Below, one piece after another: positions 9,223-16,289 of a stretch of 21,352 bases of DNA. Position 1 is the stretch's first letter. Every line of letters starts with the position of its first letter. The notes below the pieces were generated by a model. That model was not told the DNA's origin. It worked only from the letters and a program-made list of their open reading frames with translations, and did no database searches. Source of the stretch: Paulinella micropora (taxonomy: Eukaryota > Cercozoa > Imbricatea > Euglyphida). The stretch spans positions 685,179-706,530 of the forward strand of contig BJOX01000286.1 in NCBI GenBank assembly GCA_009731375.1, read 5' to 3'. A program made the position numbers and the translations under genes.

Positions 9223-9501
9223 ATGTCCGCCCTCACTAGACTGTGCGAGAAGTTCCAAAAACTTTCCATTGAAGGTGAAAAAAAATCCTTCTCGTTGGAA
9301 GATGTCCAAAAGGTAATCCACGACGAAATAAAAGCGATTGAAGAAATGAGAAATGCTCAACCCAAAGACACATTTCATTTCGGGAAATACAAAGGCAAAA
9401 AAATAGAAGACATCGCAAAGATGGATAAGCCATATATTGAATGGTTAGTTCGTCAACCTTGGGTCCAAAATAAAGATGAATTGAAAAGGTATTTACCGTA
9501 A
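9223..9501 (+). CDS. Small protein with Exo_X C-terminal/DUF3820-like domain
   Basis: 92 residues. The second half reads FHFGKYKGKKIEDIAK ... YIEWLVRQPWV (about 51-82). This fits the short 'fGKYKGK..eeIa..D..Yi.Wl' domain found at the C-terminus of exonuclease X-like proteins and in DUF3820 proteins. The catalytic exonuclease domain itself is absent, so nuclease activity is not implied; an accessory nucleic-acid-binding role is possible. The N-terminal half is a charged helix. It carries the CCTGCCTA-type upstream motif shared with the polymerase-helicase gene, suggesting the same expression class. Its last 9 bases overlap the 3' end of the convergent - strand gene. Confidence 0.75.
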   Translation: MSALTRLCEKFQKLSIEGEKKSFSLEDVQKVIHDEIKAIEEMRNAQPKDTFHFGKYKGKKIEDIAKMDKPYIEWLVRQPWVQNKDELKRYLP

Positions 9502-10128
9502 GAGATACATTTTACCTCTTATGTTGATTTCTTTTTTTATAATTCGCAGTATTGCTTTCTGTTTGTGAAAGTCGCTAAATTTAGTGAAATGCGGTTCTTT
9601 CAATAAACCGTCTTCAACTTCTAATTCTCTATTTACTTCAAGGTATTGTTGAAGGATGTCTTTGAATTGTATGATGTCAAAGTGGTGGTCTACGTGGACA
9701 TCAACCCGCTCATATATATCGCCACTTATTTCGCATATGTATCGTGGTTCTACGAATACATCAATAGCCACGATGTCAAGATATTCTTGTATTTGCGGTC
9801 TTATTGTATTTCTGCTTGCTTCTTTTATCACTCTCGCCATTTTTTTTAATTTGCTAAGGCCTATGAGGTCAACACAGCAATTCCACGAAAACGGCTTACC
9901 ATCTACACGAAAGTGTTTCCTTCCAGTCGTCAAATTACTTTCAACATCAACGATGCCATTTTTTAGACAAGGGTGATGGGTTATTAGGTCTAGCACGAAA
10001 TTGCTATCTTCTGGGTTCAGCACTTCACCATCGTTATATTTGTTTATCATTCTTCTTATGTAGGATTTGATAGATGTTTTTGTTAGAAACCGCCTACCAC
10101 CCACAATATACAACTTACGACTATACAT
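9493..10128 (-). CDS. DCL/DUF3223-domain protein
   Basis: 211 residues. The region about 10-90 (FLTKTSIKSYI ... INKYNDGEVL ... DSNFVLDLITHHP ... FRVDGKPFSWNCCVDLI) fits the DCL/DUF3223 fold, best known from the plant DCL protein (plastid rRNA processing) and the C-terminus of plant Pol V largest subunit, and also present in some large DNA viruses. Its usual 'vR.DGt..dFSy.kCi' signature is recognisable here as FRVDGKPFSWNCC. The C-terminal half is rich in acidic and aromatic residues (VDVHVDHHFDIIQFKDILQQ) and I do not recognise it. Function in the virus is unknown. The start follows TAATATAGTA, so it belongs to the - strand expression class. Confidence 0.65.
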   Translation of the reverse strand: MYSRKLYIVGGRRFLTKTSIKSYIRRMINKYNDGEVLNPEDSNFVLDLITHHPCLKNGIVDVESNLTTGRKHFRVDGKPFSWNCCVDLIGLSKLKKMARVIKEASRNTIRPQIQEYLDIVAIDVFVEPRYICEISGDIYERVDVHVDHHFDIIQFKDILQQYLEVNRELEVEDGLLKEPHFTKFSDFHKQKAILRIIKKEINIRGKMYLLR

Positions 10129-10130
10129 TA

Positions 10131-10138
10131 CTATATTA
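10131..10138 (-). promoter_or_regulatory. TAATATAG start-proximal motif of the DCL-domain gene
   Basis: TAATATAG lies 2 bases upstream of ATG 10128 on the - strand. The same octamer occurs at the starts of the genes beginning at 9170, 11427, 16172 and 17832. Confidence 0.5.
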
Positions 10139-10173
10139 TTATATTAGAAAAAATTATTACAAAAATATCCACA

Positions 10174-11427
10174 TCAGTGATCTTCTAAGAAATTAACGAT
10201 AACACTCACATTTCCTCCATTATTAACAGTAGCGACAGACTTTTGTAAAAATGTTAGATTTTCACCAGGAGAAAGTTGAATGTCGTAAGTTCGCAAGTCA
10301 ATAAGCTGGCTAGAAGTAGCATTAACAAAAAGTTTAAGTATGACATCCGTTATAGTGGCACCACCAAGAGCAGTCGCGGCGGTATCCTTTGACACGATTG
10401 AAGTTGTAGCATCAATATCAGCAAAGTTCTCCGCCGTAAGTGTTCCAGTTGTTTTCACAATCCTCACTATATTAACTTTGGTATCTTCGTTTGATATGCT
10501 CACGAGAGATGGATAAACAATTGAATAATTTGTAGCACCGCCATTAAAAAGCGATTTATTTTTTATGCTAAGAATTGGGCTTTCAGTAGTGCTCGCTGGC
10601 TCACTTCCTTCCGCTTCGTTAGATATGCTTGAATTAACGGTGTTAGCGCCCTCAATAAACATACTACAACTTGCTGTTTTTAAACTTTGTATTCCTGTAT
10701 CGGCATCATTTCTCATTCTAGCAACAAATGGAAGAGTTGTATTCCGCAGACTGACACCCGTGTTGGCATTCGCATACTTAATCATATGGACTTGCTGGAA
10801 TTCGCCTGTGTTGGGGTTCTCAATTGAAAACTTAATGGCCCCAAAGCCTAAATATTGAAATTGAATTTGAAAGACATTTCCCTTCGTCAAATCCAAGAGC
10901 GGCATATCGCCTGTTCCATCACATGGGTCATCCCAGGTTGCTTGTTGAATATAGGAAACAACACCTCCTTTCGCGTGTGCTATACAGAAACCAACCACAC
11001 CATCCTTATAAAAGTAGAATCCATTTTGTAGTGCGGTATCGCCTATACCAATAAATGATACATATTCCTTAGCTTCATCAGTAGTCCATAAGGCAGTGAA
11101 GCGTGCTAAAACACCCATACCCGTTCTGTATTTTATTTTTCTTTTGCTTTCCATAACGGCATTAGAAGTAATATCTGCGGTTGTTTTTAATTCCGCCATA
11201 TTGTTTAAAAATGACACACTTGATTTTGTTTCTGTTTTTGTCCATACCCTTGTATTGATAGTATATGGAAAGATTTCCTGTAATACTGGGGTTAATGAGC
11301 TGGTTAATGCTTCTCCAAAGGCAGTTTTCATATTTTGACCCCCTACATATCCATCATACCCGACTTTGACATTTACGAAGTCGCCGCCTGGATTTTGGGC
11401 GACTAAATTTCGTTGGTGGGATGTCAT
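10174..11427 (-). CDS. Probable virion surface/spike-like protein
   Basis: 417 residues from the ATG at 11427 (MTSHQRNLVAQN). An in-frame ATG 63 bases upstream is rejected because TAATATAG (11433-11440) lies between the two. Residues ~1-250 hold a region with many beta-strand-like segments (GNVFQIQFQYLGFGAIKFSI, NTGEFQQVHMIKYANAN) resembling a domain I associate with virion and tail-type proteins of phages and marine viruses. I cannot name the family with certainty. The C-terminal ~150 residues are Thr/Ser/Asn-rich beta-type sequence typical of spike shafts. QNPGG at 11-15 is a candidate protease site. It is encoded next to MCP and is presumably a late structural protein, possibly receptor-binding. 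Confidence 0.65.
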   Translation of the reverse strand: MTSHQRNLVAQNPGGDFVNVKVGYDGYVGGQNMKTAFGEALTSSLTPVLQEIFPYTINTRVWTKTETKSSVSFLNNMAELKTTADITSNAVMESKRKIKYRTGMGVLARFTALWTTDEAKEYVSFIGIGDTALQNGFYFYKDGVVGFCIAHAKGGVVSYIQQATWDDPCDGTGDMPLLDLTKGNVFQIQFQYLGFGAIKFSIENPNTGEFQQVHMIKYANANTGVSLRNTTLPFVARMRNDADTGIQSLKTASCSMFIEGANTVNSSISNEAEGSEPASTTESPILSIKNKSLFNGGATNYSIVYPSLVSISNEDTKVNIVRIVKTTGTLTAENFADIDATTSIVSKDTAATALGGATITDVILKLFVNATSSQLIDLRTYDIQLSPGENLTFLQKSVATVNNGGNVSVIVNFLEDH

Positions 11428-11432
11428 AGTTT

Positions 11433-11440
11433 CTATATTA
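11433..11440 (-). promoter_or_regulatory. TAATATAG motif of the spike-like gene
   Basis: TAATATAG lies 5 bases upstream of ATG 11427. Its position decides the start, because the longer open frame would place the motif inside coding sequence, unlike in the neighbouring genes. Confidence 0.5.
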
Positions 11441-11535
11441 TCAAAAAATAAATAATCTATCAAAATTAATTGTAAGTGCTTTTTTTTCAAAAACCACTTA
11501 CGATCTCAAAAACCTATTACCTAACTTGCGGGGTT

Positions 11536-11556
11536 ATAGGGGGAGCAGGCCCCTAT
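11536..11556 (-). terminator. GC-rich stem-loop just downstream of the MCP stop
   Basis: Read on the - strand, ATAGGGG and CCCCTAT pair directly after the MCP stop codon (TAA at 11557-11559), with a ~7-nt loop. In an AT-rich 130-bp intergenic region this could be a 3'-end formation hairpin. It may instead belong to the GC-rich palindrome family seen elsewhere, since it contains GGAGCAGG, as does the reverse of the 14607-14637 element. Confidence 0.4.
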
Positions 11557-13083
11557 TTAGGTTCTGGTAATGGTGCCGTTTCTGACATTTACTTCTTGCT
11601 GAGTTACGACAAATGTGTAATGATTGGCAGCAATATTAGCAGTGGTAGCAATAAACTCCCATCGTCGCTCGGTGTCTAGGGATAGTCCGCTGATTTCATT
11701 TTGGTCCTTGCTCCACAGCGGACGGGTATTGTCAAAGCTATCGCACCAAACCCAGTTATACTGATAAACATTGCTATTCATCAAAGAAGAGCCTTCCAAC
11801 TTCGGTTTAAGATACATATAGTCTTCTAGTTTTCCAGTTTGACAATCAACATTGAATTCTTGAAGTCGTGCTCCGTCTAGTGTGGTATAAAAAGTTTGGA
11901 CCTTAGAACCGAGCAGGTTGCTATTGTCATAAGCGGTGTTCTTATTTTCAGTCGTATTGAAAACAGAGTGATAAATTTTCTTAATTCGCCGTCCGTGGCC
12001 TCTATCAAATCTAAGGATAACATTTTGAGAAGTTGAAGCCACTCCGACGGTATTTTTATACAAATAAGAATAATCAATGTTGAAGCTCATACCTTCGGGG
12101 CTCATAATCTTCTGTTGAATTGATTGAATTACATCAGGATTGGTTTCAACAGCTAAGAACAGGCTTAGATTAGTAATACTAACATTTAAATCAGCTGCCG
12201 CGACCGTGCCTCCACCAGTAGAAAGAGGGTCATCGTTGTAATAAAAGATTTTGGGTGTCTGTTGCCAAACAATCCGCATAGTCAAAATTTCTGGAAACAT
12301 AATAGTTTTATCCAGAGCGAAAATAGTATTGTAAAGCATTCCAAGATTAATCTTAACATTAACACTCGGGCTGGCATTGTTAATAGTTCCAGCTGAGAAA
12401 TACTTGGCCTCATTAAAAGCAACATTAACGAACTTACTCGTGCCAGTCTCATTCGCAATAAGGGTATCATCGTGTCGGCGAGCATTTGTGGAGGGTTGTG
12501 CCATCCAAGCCTTTAATGCGGCCTGAACCTGAGCCTTAGCAACATCAATACCAGTATCAATTTGTCCCGCTGCATTTCCTGCTATTGCCGAAGCGGCCAA
12601 TGCTGTTTGTAATGCGGCCAACCTTGTAGCATCGCTAGCGGGTTGAAATGTAGTTGTAGCATTACACTTTTGAAGCATACAACCAGCTCCACTTCCATTG
12701 TCGTGGTTTTCCAAAGCTAGTAAATCATCAATGGAGGTTTCGGGTTTCCAAATCATCTTAGTGATATTTCCGACTTCGTTAATGTCGCACAGATAAACAC
12801 CACCTCTCGTAATCAATTGTATCTGCCTAATCGGGGCCAGGCAATCCATAAAGCATTTATTGTAGTTTCCAGCCTTCGCATCTGGGGCATAATTAAAACT
12901 CAAAACAGAGCGAGCCAAGTTAAAAGGACGGCTGATAAGGTCAAAGTTGCTTTCCTGTCCTCCTGCGGTAGAAACAGTGATATTAATAGAACCCTCACGA
13001 GGGGTAAGCTTATTCAAGCGATAAGAAGCACTGATGTAGTCAGTCCTGCTAAAATCTAGTTCGCCTCCGTGTTGTGTAGGCAT
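11557..13083 (-). CDS. MCP: Major capsid protein, PLV-type double jelly-roll (inferred)
   Basis: 508 residues, within the usual size of PLV/Polinton double jelly-roll capsid proteins. The sequence is beta-rich throughout. A helical Ala-rich insertion lies around 150-200 (AALQTALAASAIAGNAAG), consistent with a loop between strands, and a C-terminal hallmark-like stretch YQYNWVWCDSFD is at about 440-451. I recognise the second half (ARLQEFNVDC ... KLEDYMYLKPKLEGSS) as the pattern of PLV capsid proteins, but this is by eye, without structure prediction. The N-terminus MPTQHGG ends in Q-x-G-G, a candidate maturation cleavage at residue 7. It is flanked by the spike-like gene and the minor capsid gene on the same strand. 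The ATG is preceded by a 47-nt leader shared in part with the protease gene. Confidence 0.82.
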   Translation of the reverse strand: MPTQHGGELDFSRTDYISASYRLNKLTPREGSINITVSTAGGQESNFDLISRPFNLARSVLSFNYAPDAKAGNYNKCFMDCLAPIRQIQLITRGGVYLCDINEVGNITKMIWKPETSIDDLLALENHDNGSGAGCMLQKCNATTTFQPASDATRLAALQTALAASAIAGNAAGQIDTGIDVAKAQVQAALKAWMAQPSTNARRHDDTLIANETGTSKFVNVAFNEAKYFSAGTINNASPSVNVKINLGMLYNTIFALDKTIMFPEILTMRIVWQQTPKIFYYNDDPLSTGGGTVAAADLNVSITNLSLFLAVETNPDVIQSIQQKIMSPEGMSFNIDYSYLYKNTVGVASTSQNVILRFDRGHGRRIKKIYHSVFNTTENKNTAYDNSNLLGSKVQTFYTTLDGARLQEFNVDCQTGKLEDYMYLKPKLEGSSLMNSNVYQYNWVWCDSFDNTRPLWSKDQNEISGLSLDTERRWEFIATTANIAANHYTFVVTQQEVNVRNGTITRT

Positions 13084-13100
13084 TTTGTGTAAGTGCCCGA

Positions 13101-13138
13101 AGTTTTTGGTGAAGCTTTTTTAAAAGGTTCCTATATTT
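13101..13138 (-). promoter_or_regulatory. MCP leader with AAATATAG motif, shared with protease gene
   Basis: On the - strand this reads AAATATAGGAACCTTTTAAA followed by AAAGCTTCACCAAAAACT. The segment at 16203-16238 before the protease gene is almost identical (TAATATAGAACCTTTT.AAAAAGCTTCACC). The conserved block includes both the ATATAG motif and ~27 downstream leader bases, so it is more than a core promoter. Confidence 0.6.
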
Positions 13139-13168
13139 TAATCCGAGAAAAAAAAATAAATTAATTAA

Positions 13169-14015
13169 TTACCTTGATTTGAGTAGATTAAAGAATGATG
13201 TAAATAAATTAAAATAATTCGTCTCACGGTAAATCAACAATGTCATTACAATACCTAGCCCATTGAGATTAACTGGTTGGTCGTTTTCGTCAGTCAAGTA
13301 AAACCGATACAAATTGCTTGAACTAGTAGATAGCCGTTTGCCGTATTCGCTACCCGAGCCGTCGTAGATAACAGAGCCAAACGGTATTTCATTCGCGGTA
13401 TATATTTCCTGTAATACGTGATTATCGCCTTCCCCAACGAGGTCTGACTGTAAATATAATGTTTTTTCGCCAGTCAAGATTATGACATTTGGGGACCTAA
13501 TGGTATTGTTGGCAANNNNNNNNNNCGACCTAATAGTATTGTTGGCAAAGAAATATGTTGAGTCGCGGTCAAAACCCATTACTTCGTGAATACGAGTTTC
13601 GGTGTCAAATATAAACCGCGGTTGGATGCCTCCATTGTTCGCTACTGTAAATAATAGCTTGCCGTCTTTCTGGGTCGGTGTTTGTGTTGTTGCTTGTTAT
13701 TGTGTATGTGTAGTCATTGGGGCTATCTGCGGTTAGCACCTCGGCCAGTTTATTCTTTAAGTTATTCATCGTGTAGTTTCCTTCGGGTATCGTAATTAGC
13801 GCCTCAAATCCATCTTCACTAAGTGTAAAAGTATTGTATGGCGAAGAAACAGAATAATACGACTTCGGCACATAGATATGAAGAATTTTACAGTGTGTCG
13901 GGTTGTCTAGCGATTTCATATCAATGGAGTGTGTGAAATCACTATCCGTGCCGTTTATCCTATTTTTGCTATTGACATAGTAAATGTTAGAGCTCCTGCC
14001 TCCCCTATATTCCAT
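13169..14015 (-). CDS. Minor capsid (penton-type) protein, broken by one frameshift and a 10-N gap
   Basis: Two adjacent frames encode one protein. The upstream part begins at ATG 14015 (MEYRGG, then SNIYYVNSKNRINGTDSDFT) and ends at a stop near 13605. The downstream part (13579-13169) contains LQEIYTANEIPFGSVIYD and LTDENDQPVNLNGLGIVMTL, which I recognise as the conserved C-terminal half of PLV minor capsid proteins. The downstream frame is open well upstream of the first stop, so a single +1 shift near 13665-13685 (a GACCCAGAAAGACGG stretch) explains the break. This is either a decayed copy or a base error. Gap 13516-13525 is flanked by the same ~22-base segment on both sides and is probably an overlap artefact. 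The start is set at 14015, not at a GTG 21 bases upstream. YRGG at residues 3-6 is a candidate protease site. Confidence 0.78.
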
Positions 14016-14038
14016 CGCAGAGACTAGTCTCCGCACCT
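14016..14038 (-). repeat. Palindromic leader element of the minor capsid gene
   Basis: On the - strand, GCGGAGACTAGTCTCTGC forms an almost perfect 9-bp hairpin ending at the start codon (AGGTGCGGAGACTAGTCTCT, then GCG-ATG). It closely resembles the GGTGCGGAGGCGAAGTCTCT element found twice at the protease gene start. It may affect translation, or be a copy of a mobile palindrome family. Confidence 0.55.
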
Positions 14039-14087
14039 CTAATTTTGGATATATAATAGAAAATATATATTTTTTGTCTTAATTACT

Positions 14088-16172
14088 TCAAATGAAAGTG
14101 TCAAAGCCGTAGCCGTTCTGGGCTTTCAACTCATCCGCTTCTTTTTCTTTTAAGTCTGTCCAACCGCTAGCAAATTTAAGGCGATTACCTTTTGCCCGCT
14201 CTAACAAAAACCTAATACTATGCCACCCGCAGGTATCTGTTGTGTCGCTTTGGTTTTTGACTTGATTAACCTTCATTAGCAGATATGTGTTCGGCTTACT
14301 CTTTTCAATAAGCTGTTTCATTTGGTGTAGAAATAGCTCAGTCGGCTTATACAGTGCAAGAGGGTCGTAGATTTCAATAGTGTCGTCTTTAATGGTGTCA
14401 ATCCAAATAGCAATCCAATGTGAGCCTGGTTGGCTAGACTTATCCAAATTCATTATAAAACCATACTTCTTTCTTTTTTCTGGTTTCAGTTTGTTTATTT
14501 CGTCGCTGGCTACTGTTCCCAAATACCAATCGTGCTTTTTCATAATGTTGTCTATTTCATCCGTCATTAGCCCTCGGTAGGGGTAAACCCCTACAACCCC
14601 ATCAGAGGGGGTGCGGGGGACGAAGTTCCCTGCTCCTACGACCCCTGGATTTATATCTTTCTCATTTTGTGTTTGAACTTCATAGAGTGCTTGTGGTTGA
14701 ATGGTGTCTACATCTGTGGTGGGGGTGCGGGGGCTTGCCCCTGCTGTTGGTTGCTCTTCTGTTAGTGCTGGTTGAATGGTGTCTACATCTGTGGTGGGGG
14801 CTGGTGGTTGCTCTTCTGTTGGCTGTTCCTCGGTTGGTTGAATACCGAGAGTATTTGAAACTTGATTTTTAATGTTTGGGTCGCTTCTCATTTCAGTTAC
14901 TAAGCTACTTACATAATCCTTCTTCTTCATTTTTTTCCTGTATTTGCCCTTCTTCAAATATTTCTTAATTTTTGCTATCGTTAAAAGTTTGTGGATTAAT
15001 TCCTCCATCGTTTTCGCCCCAGCACCAGCTTGGTTTATTCCCAAATAATCAGCGAGTTTCTTTCTCATTTCATTCTGGTCTATTCCTAAATCAATACCTT
15101 CATCTACTATAACTTGTGCCATACCCGCTGTCGTGTGTTTTCCTTTAACTTTTTTTGGTGGTGGTTTGCCCCGAGCTTTCATTTCTTTTTCCAAAGCAGG
15201 GCCCAAAGTTTTGGGTATATCCAATTTCGGATACTTGTAATCATTTCTTAAACCTGCGGATATGTATGATATTTTATCTTTAATTTCAAAGTGTTTCGCT
15301 TTGGCCTCCGCTAGTTTTTTTTCTTGTTCTAATTCTTTTTTGTATTGTTCAGCCAGTTCTTTCTGCTCATCTGCTGATTGGGCATCGGCTATCGCTTTCT
15401 CTATTCCTGTGCCAAGTTTGATAAATTCTGTTTTGCTCAAACTTTTAATAAATTTAGTTGTAAAGCCCGCTTTCTTCATTAATTCAATGTATTTTTCTTT
15501 TAATTCCTTTTCAGCCTTTTTCTCTTCTTTTGTTTTCAATGGCATCTGCTTTTCTTCTGGTGCTTGTGGTGGTGCTTGTGGTGGTCCTTGTGGTGGTCCT
15601 AATTGTGGTGCTTGGGGTGGTGCTTGGGGTGGTGCTTGTGGTGGTGCTTGTATGTATTGAGGTTGGAAAGGTGGTAATAACATCAAATTGTTTTTTCTAT
15701 CTTGTTCAAATTTTACATCCTCTATAAGTTTTTGCTCTCTGTTCGCCTCCCTTATTAATTCTTCTTGTCTTTCTTTAATGTCGGCATTCTCCTTCCTCTC
15801 CATTCTTTTCTTCTCATCTTCCGCCTGTTCTCTTAACTTCTTTTCCTTTTCCTCCTGCTCGTGTATTAGTTCATATTTTTTCAGCAGGTTGTTTTGTATC
15901 TGGTTGCGGTTCTCGTGTTCAAGGCGATTGAATTCGGACTTAACAATTCGCTCTTTTGCACGACCCCGCCGTTTGGGTTTGTTCATATATTTCAAAAATA
16001 GTTTAACGATTTGAAGTGTTGAAAGGTCATTCGTTTTCTCGCCAAAGTTGAGATATGCCCGCTTACCTTTTACTTTAATATATGGTCGGCCATCTTTGGT
16101 TCTGTATATCCTCGGCGGTCGTTGTTTTCGCAGAGACTTCGCCTCCGCACCTCCACGAGTTTTGGTCTTCAT
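14088..16172 (-). CDS. Coiled-coil virion protein with C-terminal adenain/Ulp1-like cysteine protease
   Basis: 694 residues. N-terminus MKTKTRGG, then a basic segment, a long charged coiled coil (about 75-165), a Pro/Gln tract (repeated APPQ, about 176-205), a second Lys/Glu-rich helical region (210-440), a low-complexity linker with two copies of PTTDVDTIQP (about 459-493), and a protease domain (about 535-694). The catalytic set matches adenovirus-type proteases: His585 in GSHWIAIW, Asp603 in IYDPLA, Gln641 and Cys648 in DTCGWHS. The spacings (18 from His to acid, 7 from Gln to Cys) are close to adenain's. The role is virion maturation by cleavage after Gly-Gly, inferred from the family. 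The fusion to a long scaffold-like N-part suggests the protease enters the particle as part of a structural precursor. Two GC-rich palindromes sit in frame in the linker. Confidence 0.87.
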   Translation of the reverse strand: MKTKTRGGAEAKSLRKQRPPRIYRTKDGRPYIKVKGKRAYLNFGEKTNDLSTLQIVKLFLKYMNKPKRRGRAKERIVKSEFNRLEHENRNQIQNNLLKKYELIHEQEEKEKKLREQAEDEKKRMERKENADIKERQEELIREANREQKLIEDVKFEQDRKNNLMLLPPFQPQYIQAPPQAPPQAPPQAPQLGPPQGPPQAPPQAPEEKQMPLKTKEEKKAEKELKEKYIELMKKAGFTTKFIKSLSKTEFIKLGTGIEKAIADAQSADEQKELAEQYKKELEQEKKLAEAKAKHFEIKDKISYISAGLRNDYKYPKLDIPKTLGPALEKEMKARGKPPPKKVKGKHTTAGMAQVIVDEGIDLGIDQNEMRKKLADYLGINQAGAGAKTMEELIHKLLTIAKIKKYLKKGKYRKKMKKKDYVSSLVTEMRSDPNIKNQVSNTLGIQPTEEQPTEEQPPAPTTDVDTIQPALTEEQPTAGASPRTPTTDVDTIQPQALYEVQTQNEKDINPGVVGAGNFVPRTPSDGVVGVYPYRGLMTDEIDNIMKKHDWYLGTVASDEINKLKPEKRKKYGFIMNLDKSSQPGSHWIAIWIDTIKDDTIEIYDPLALYKPTELFLHQMKQLIEKSKPNTYLLMKVNQVKNQSDTTDTCGWHSIRFLLERAKGNRLKFASGWTDLKEKEADELKAQNGYGFDTFI
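14577..14594. repeat. Perfect GC-rich hairpin inside the protease linker
   Basis: GTAGGGG-TAAA-CCCCTAC is a perfect 7-bp stem with a 4-nt loop, in frame within coding sequence (around GVYPYRG). It lies 12 bases from a second palindrome at 14607-14637. Confidence 0.6.
14607..14637. repeat. GC-rich palindromic element in the protease linker
   Basis: The + strand reads GGTGCGGGGGACGAAGTTCC then CTGCTCC, with GCGGGG pairing to CCCTGC. It encodes part of GAGNFVPRTPSD on the - strand. The same core (GGTGCGG.GG.CGAAGT..CTGC) occurs at 16129-16211 in the opposite orientation. Confidence 0.55.
14721..14744. repeat. GC-rich palindromic element, second copy in the linker
   Basis: GGTGCGGGGGCTTGCCCCTG shares the GGTGCGGGGG...CCCTGC frame of the 14607 element. 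It encodes AGASPRTP on the - strand, comparable to AGNFVPRTP in the other copy. So both copies are read in the same frame. The copy sits inside one of two PTTDVDTIQP-coding repeats. Confidence 0.5.
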
Positions 16173-16211
16173 ACGCAGAGACTTCGCCTCCGCACCTCCA
16201 CGAGTTTTGGT
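16129..16211 (-). repeat. 38-bp direct repeat (45-bp period) spanning the protease start codon
   Basis: CGCAGAGACTTCGCCTCCGC plus the following 18 bases occurs at 16129-16166 and again at 16174-16211. One copy encodes KTRGGAEAKSLR at the N-terminus. The other lies just upstream of the ATG in the same reading frame and would encode the same peptide, but no start codon precedes it. The repeat contains a GCGGAG/CTCTGC hairpin. It looks like a recent tandem duplication. Confidence 0.75.
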
Positions 16212-16238
16212 GAAGCTTTTTCAAAAGGTTCTATATTA
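16203..16238 (-). promoter_or_regulatory. Protease gene promoter/leader, shared with MCP
   Basis: On the - strand, TAATATAG is followed by AACCTTTTGAAAAAGCTTCA then CCAAAACT. This matches the MCP leader at 13101-13138 with only a few differences. Shared leader sequence on two structural genes suggests common late regulation. Confidence 0.6.
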
Positions 16239-16289
16239 TTAGTAAAAAAAATAATAGAAAGTTTAGTTTTTTATTTGAGTGGCTTGTCC

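Noticed and set aside
10174-11490. Longer start of the spike-like gene at 11490
   Set aside because: The extra 21 residues would put the TAATATAG motif inside coding sequence; the ATG at 11427 fits the spacing of neighbouring genes.
13516-13525. Intron in the minor capsid gene
   Set aside because: The break is a 10-N assembly spacer with duplicated flanks, not an intron with splice signals.
15262-15660. 132-codon + strand frame opposite the protease gene, plus other Ser/Phe/Cys-rich antisense frames
   Set aside because: Antisense shadow of a Lys/Glu-rich coiled coil. The - strand frame explains the composition and has catalytic motifs.
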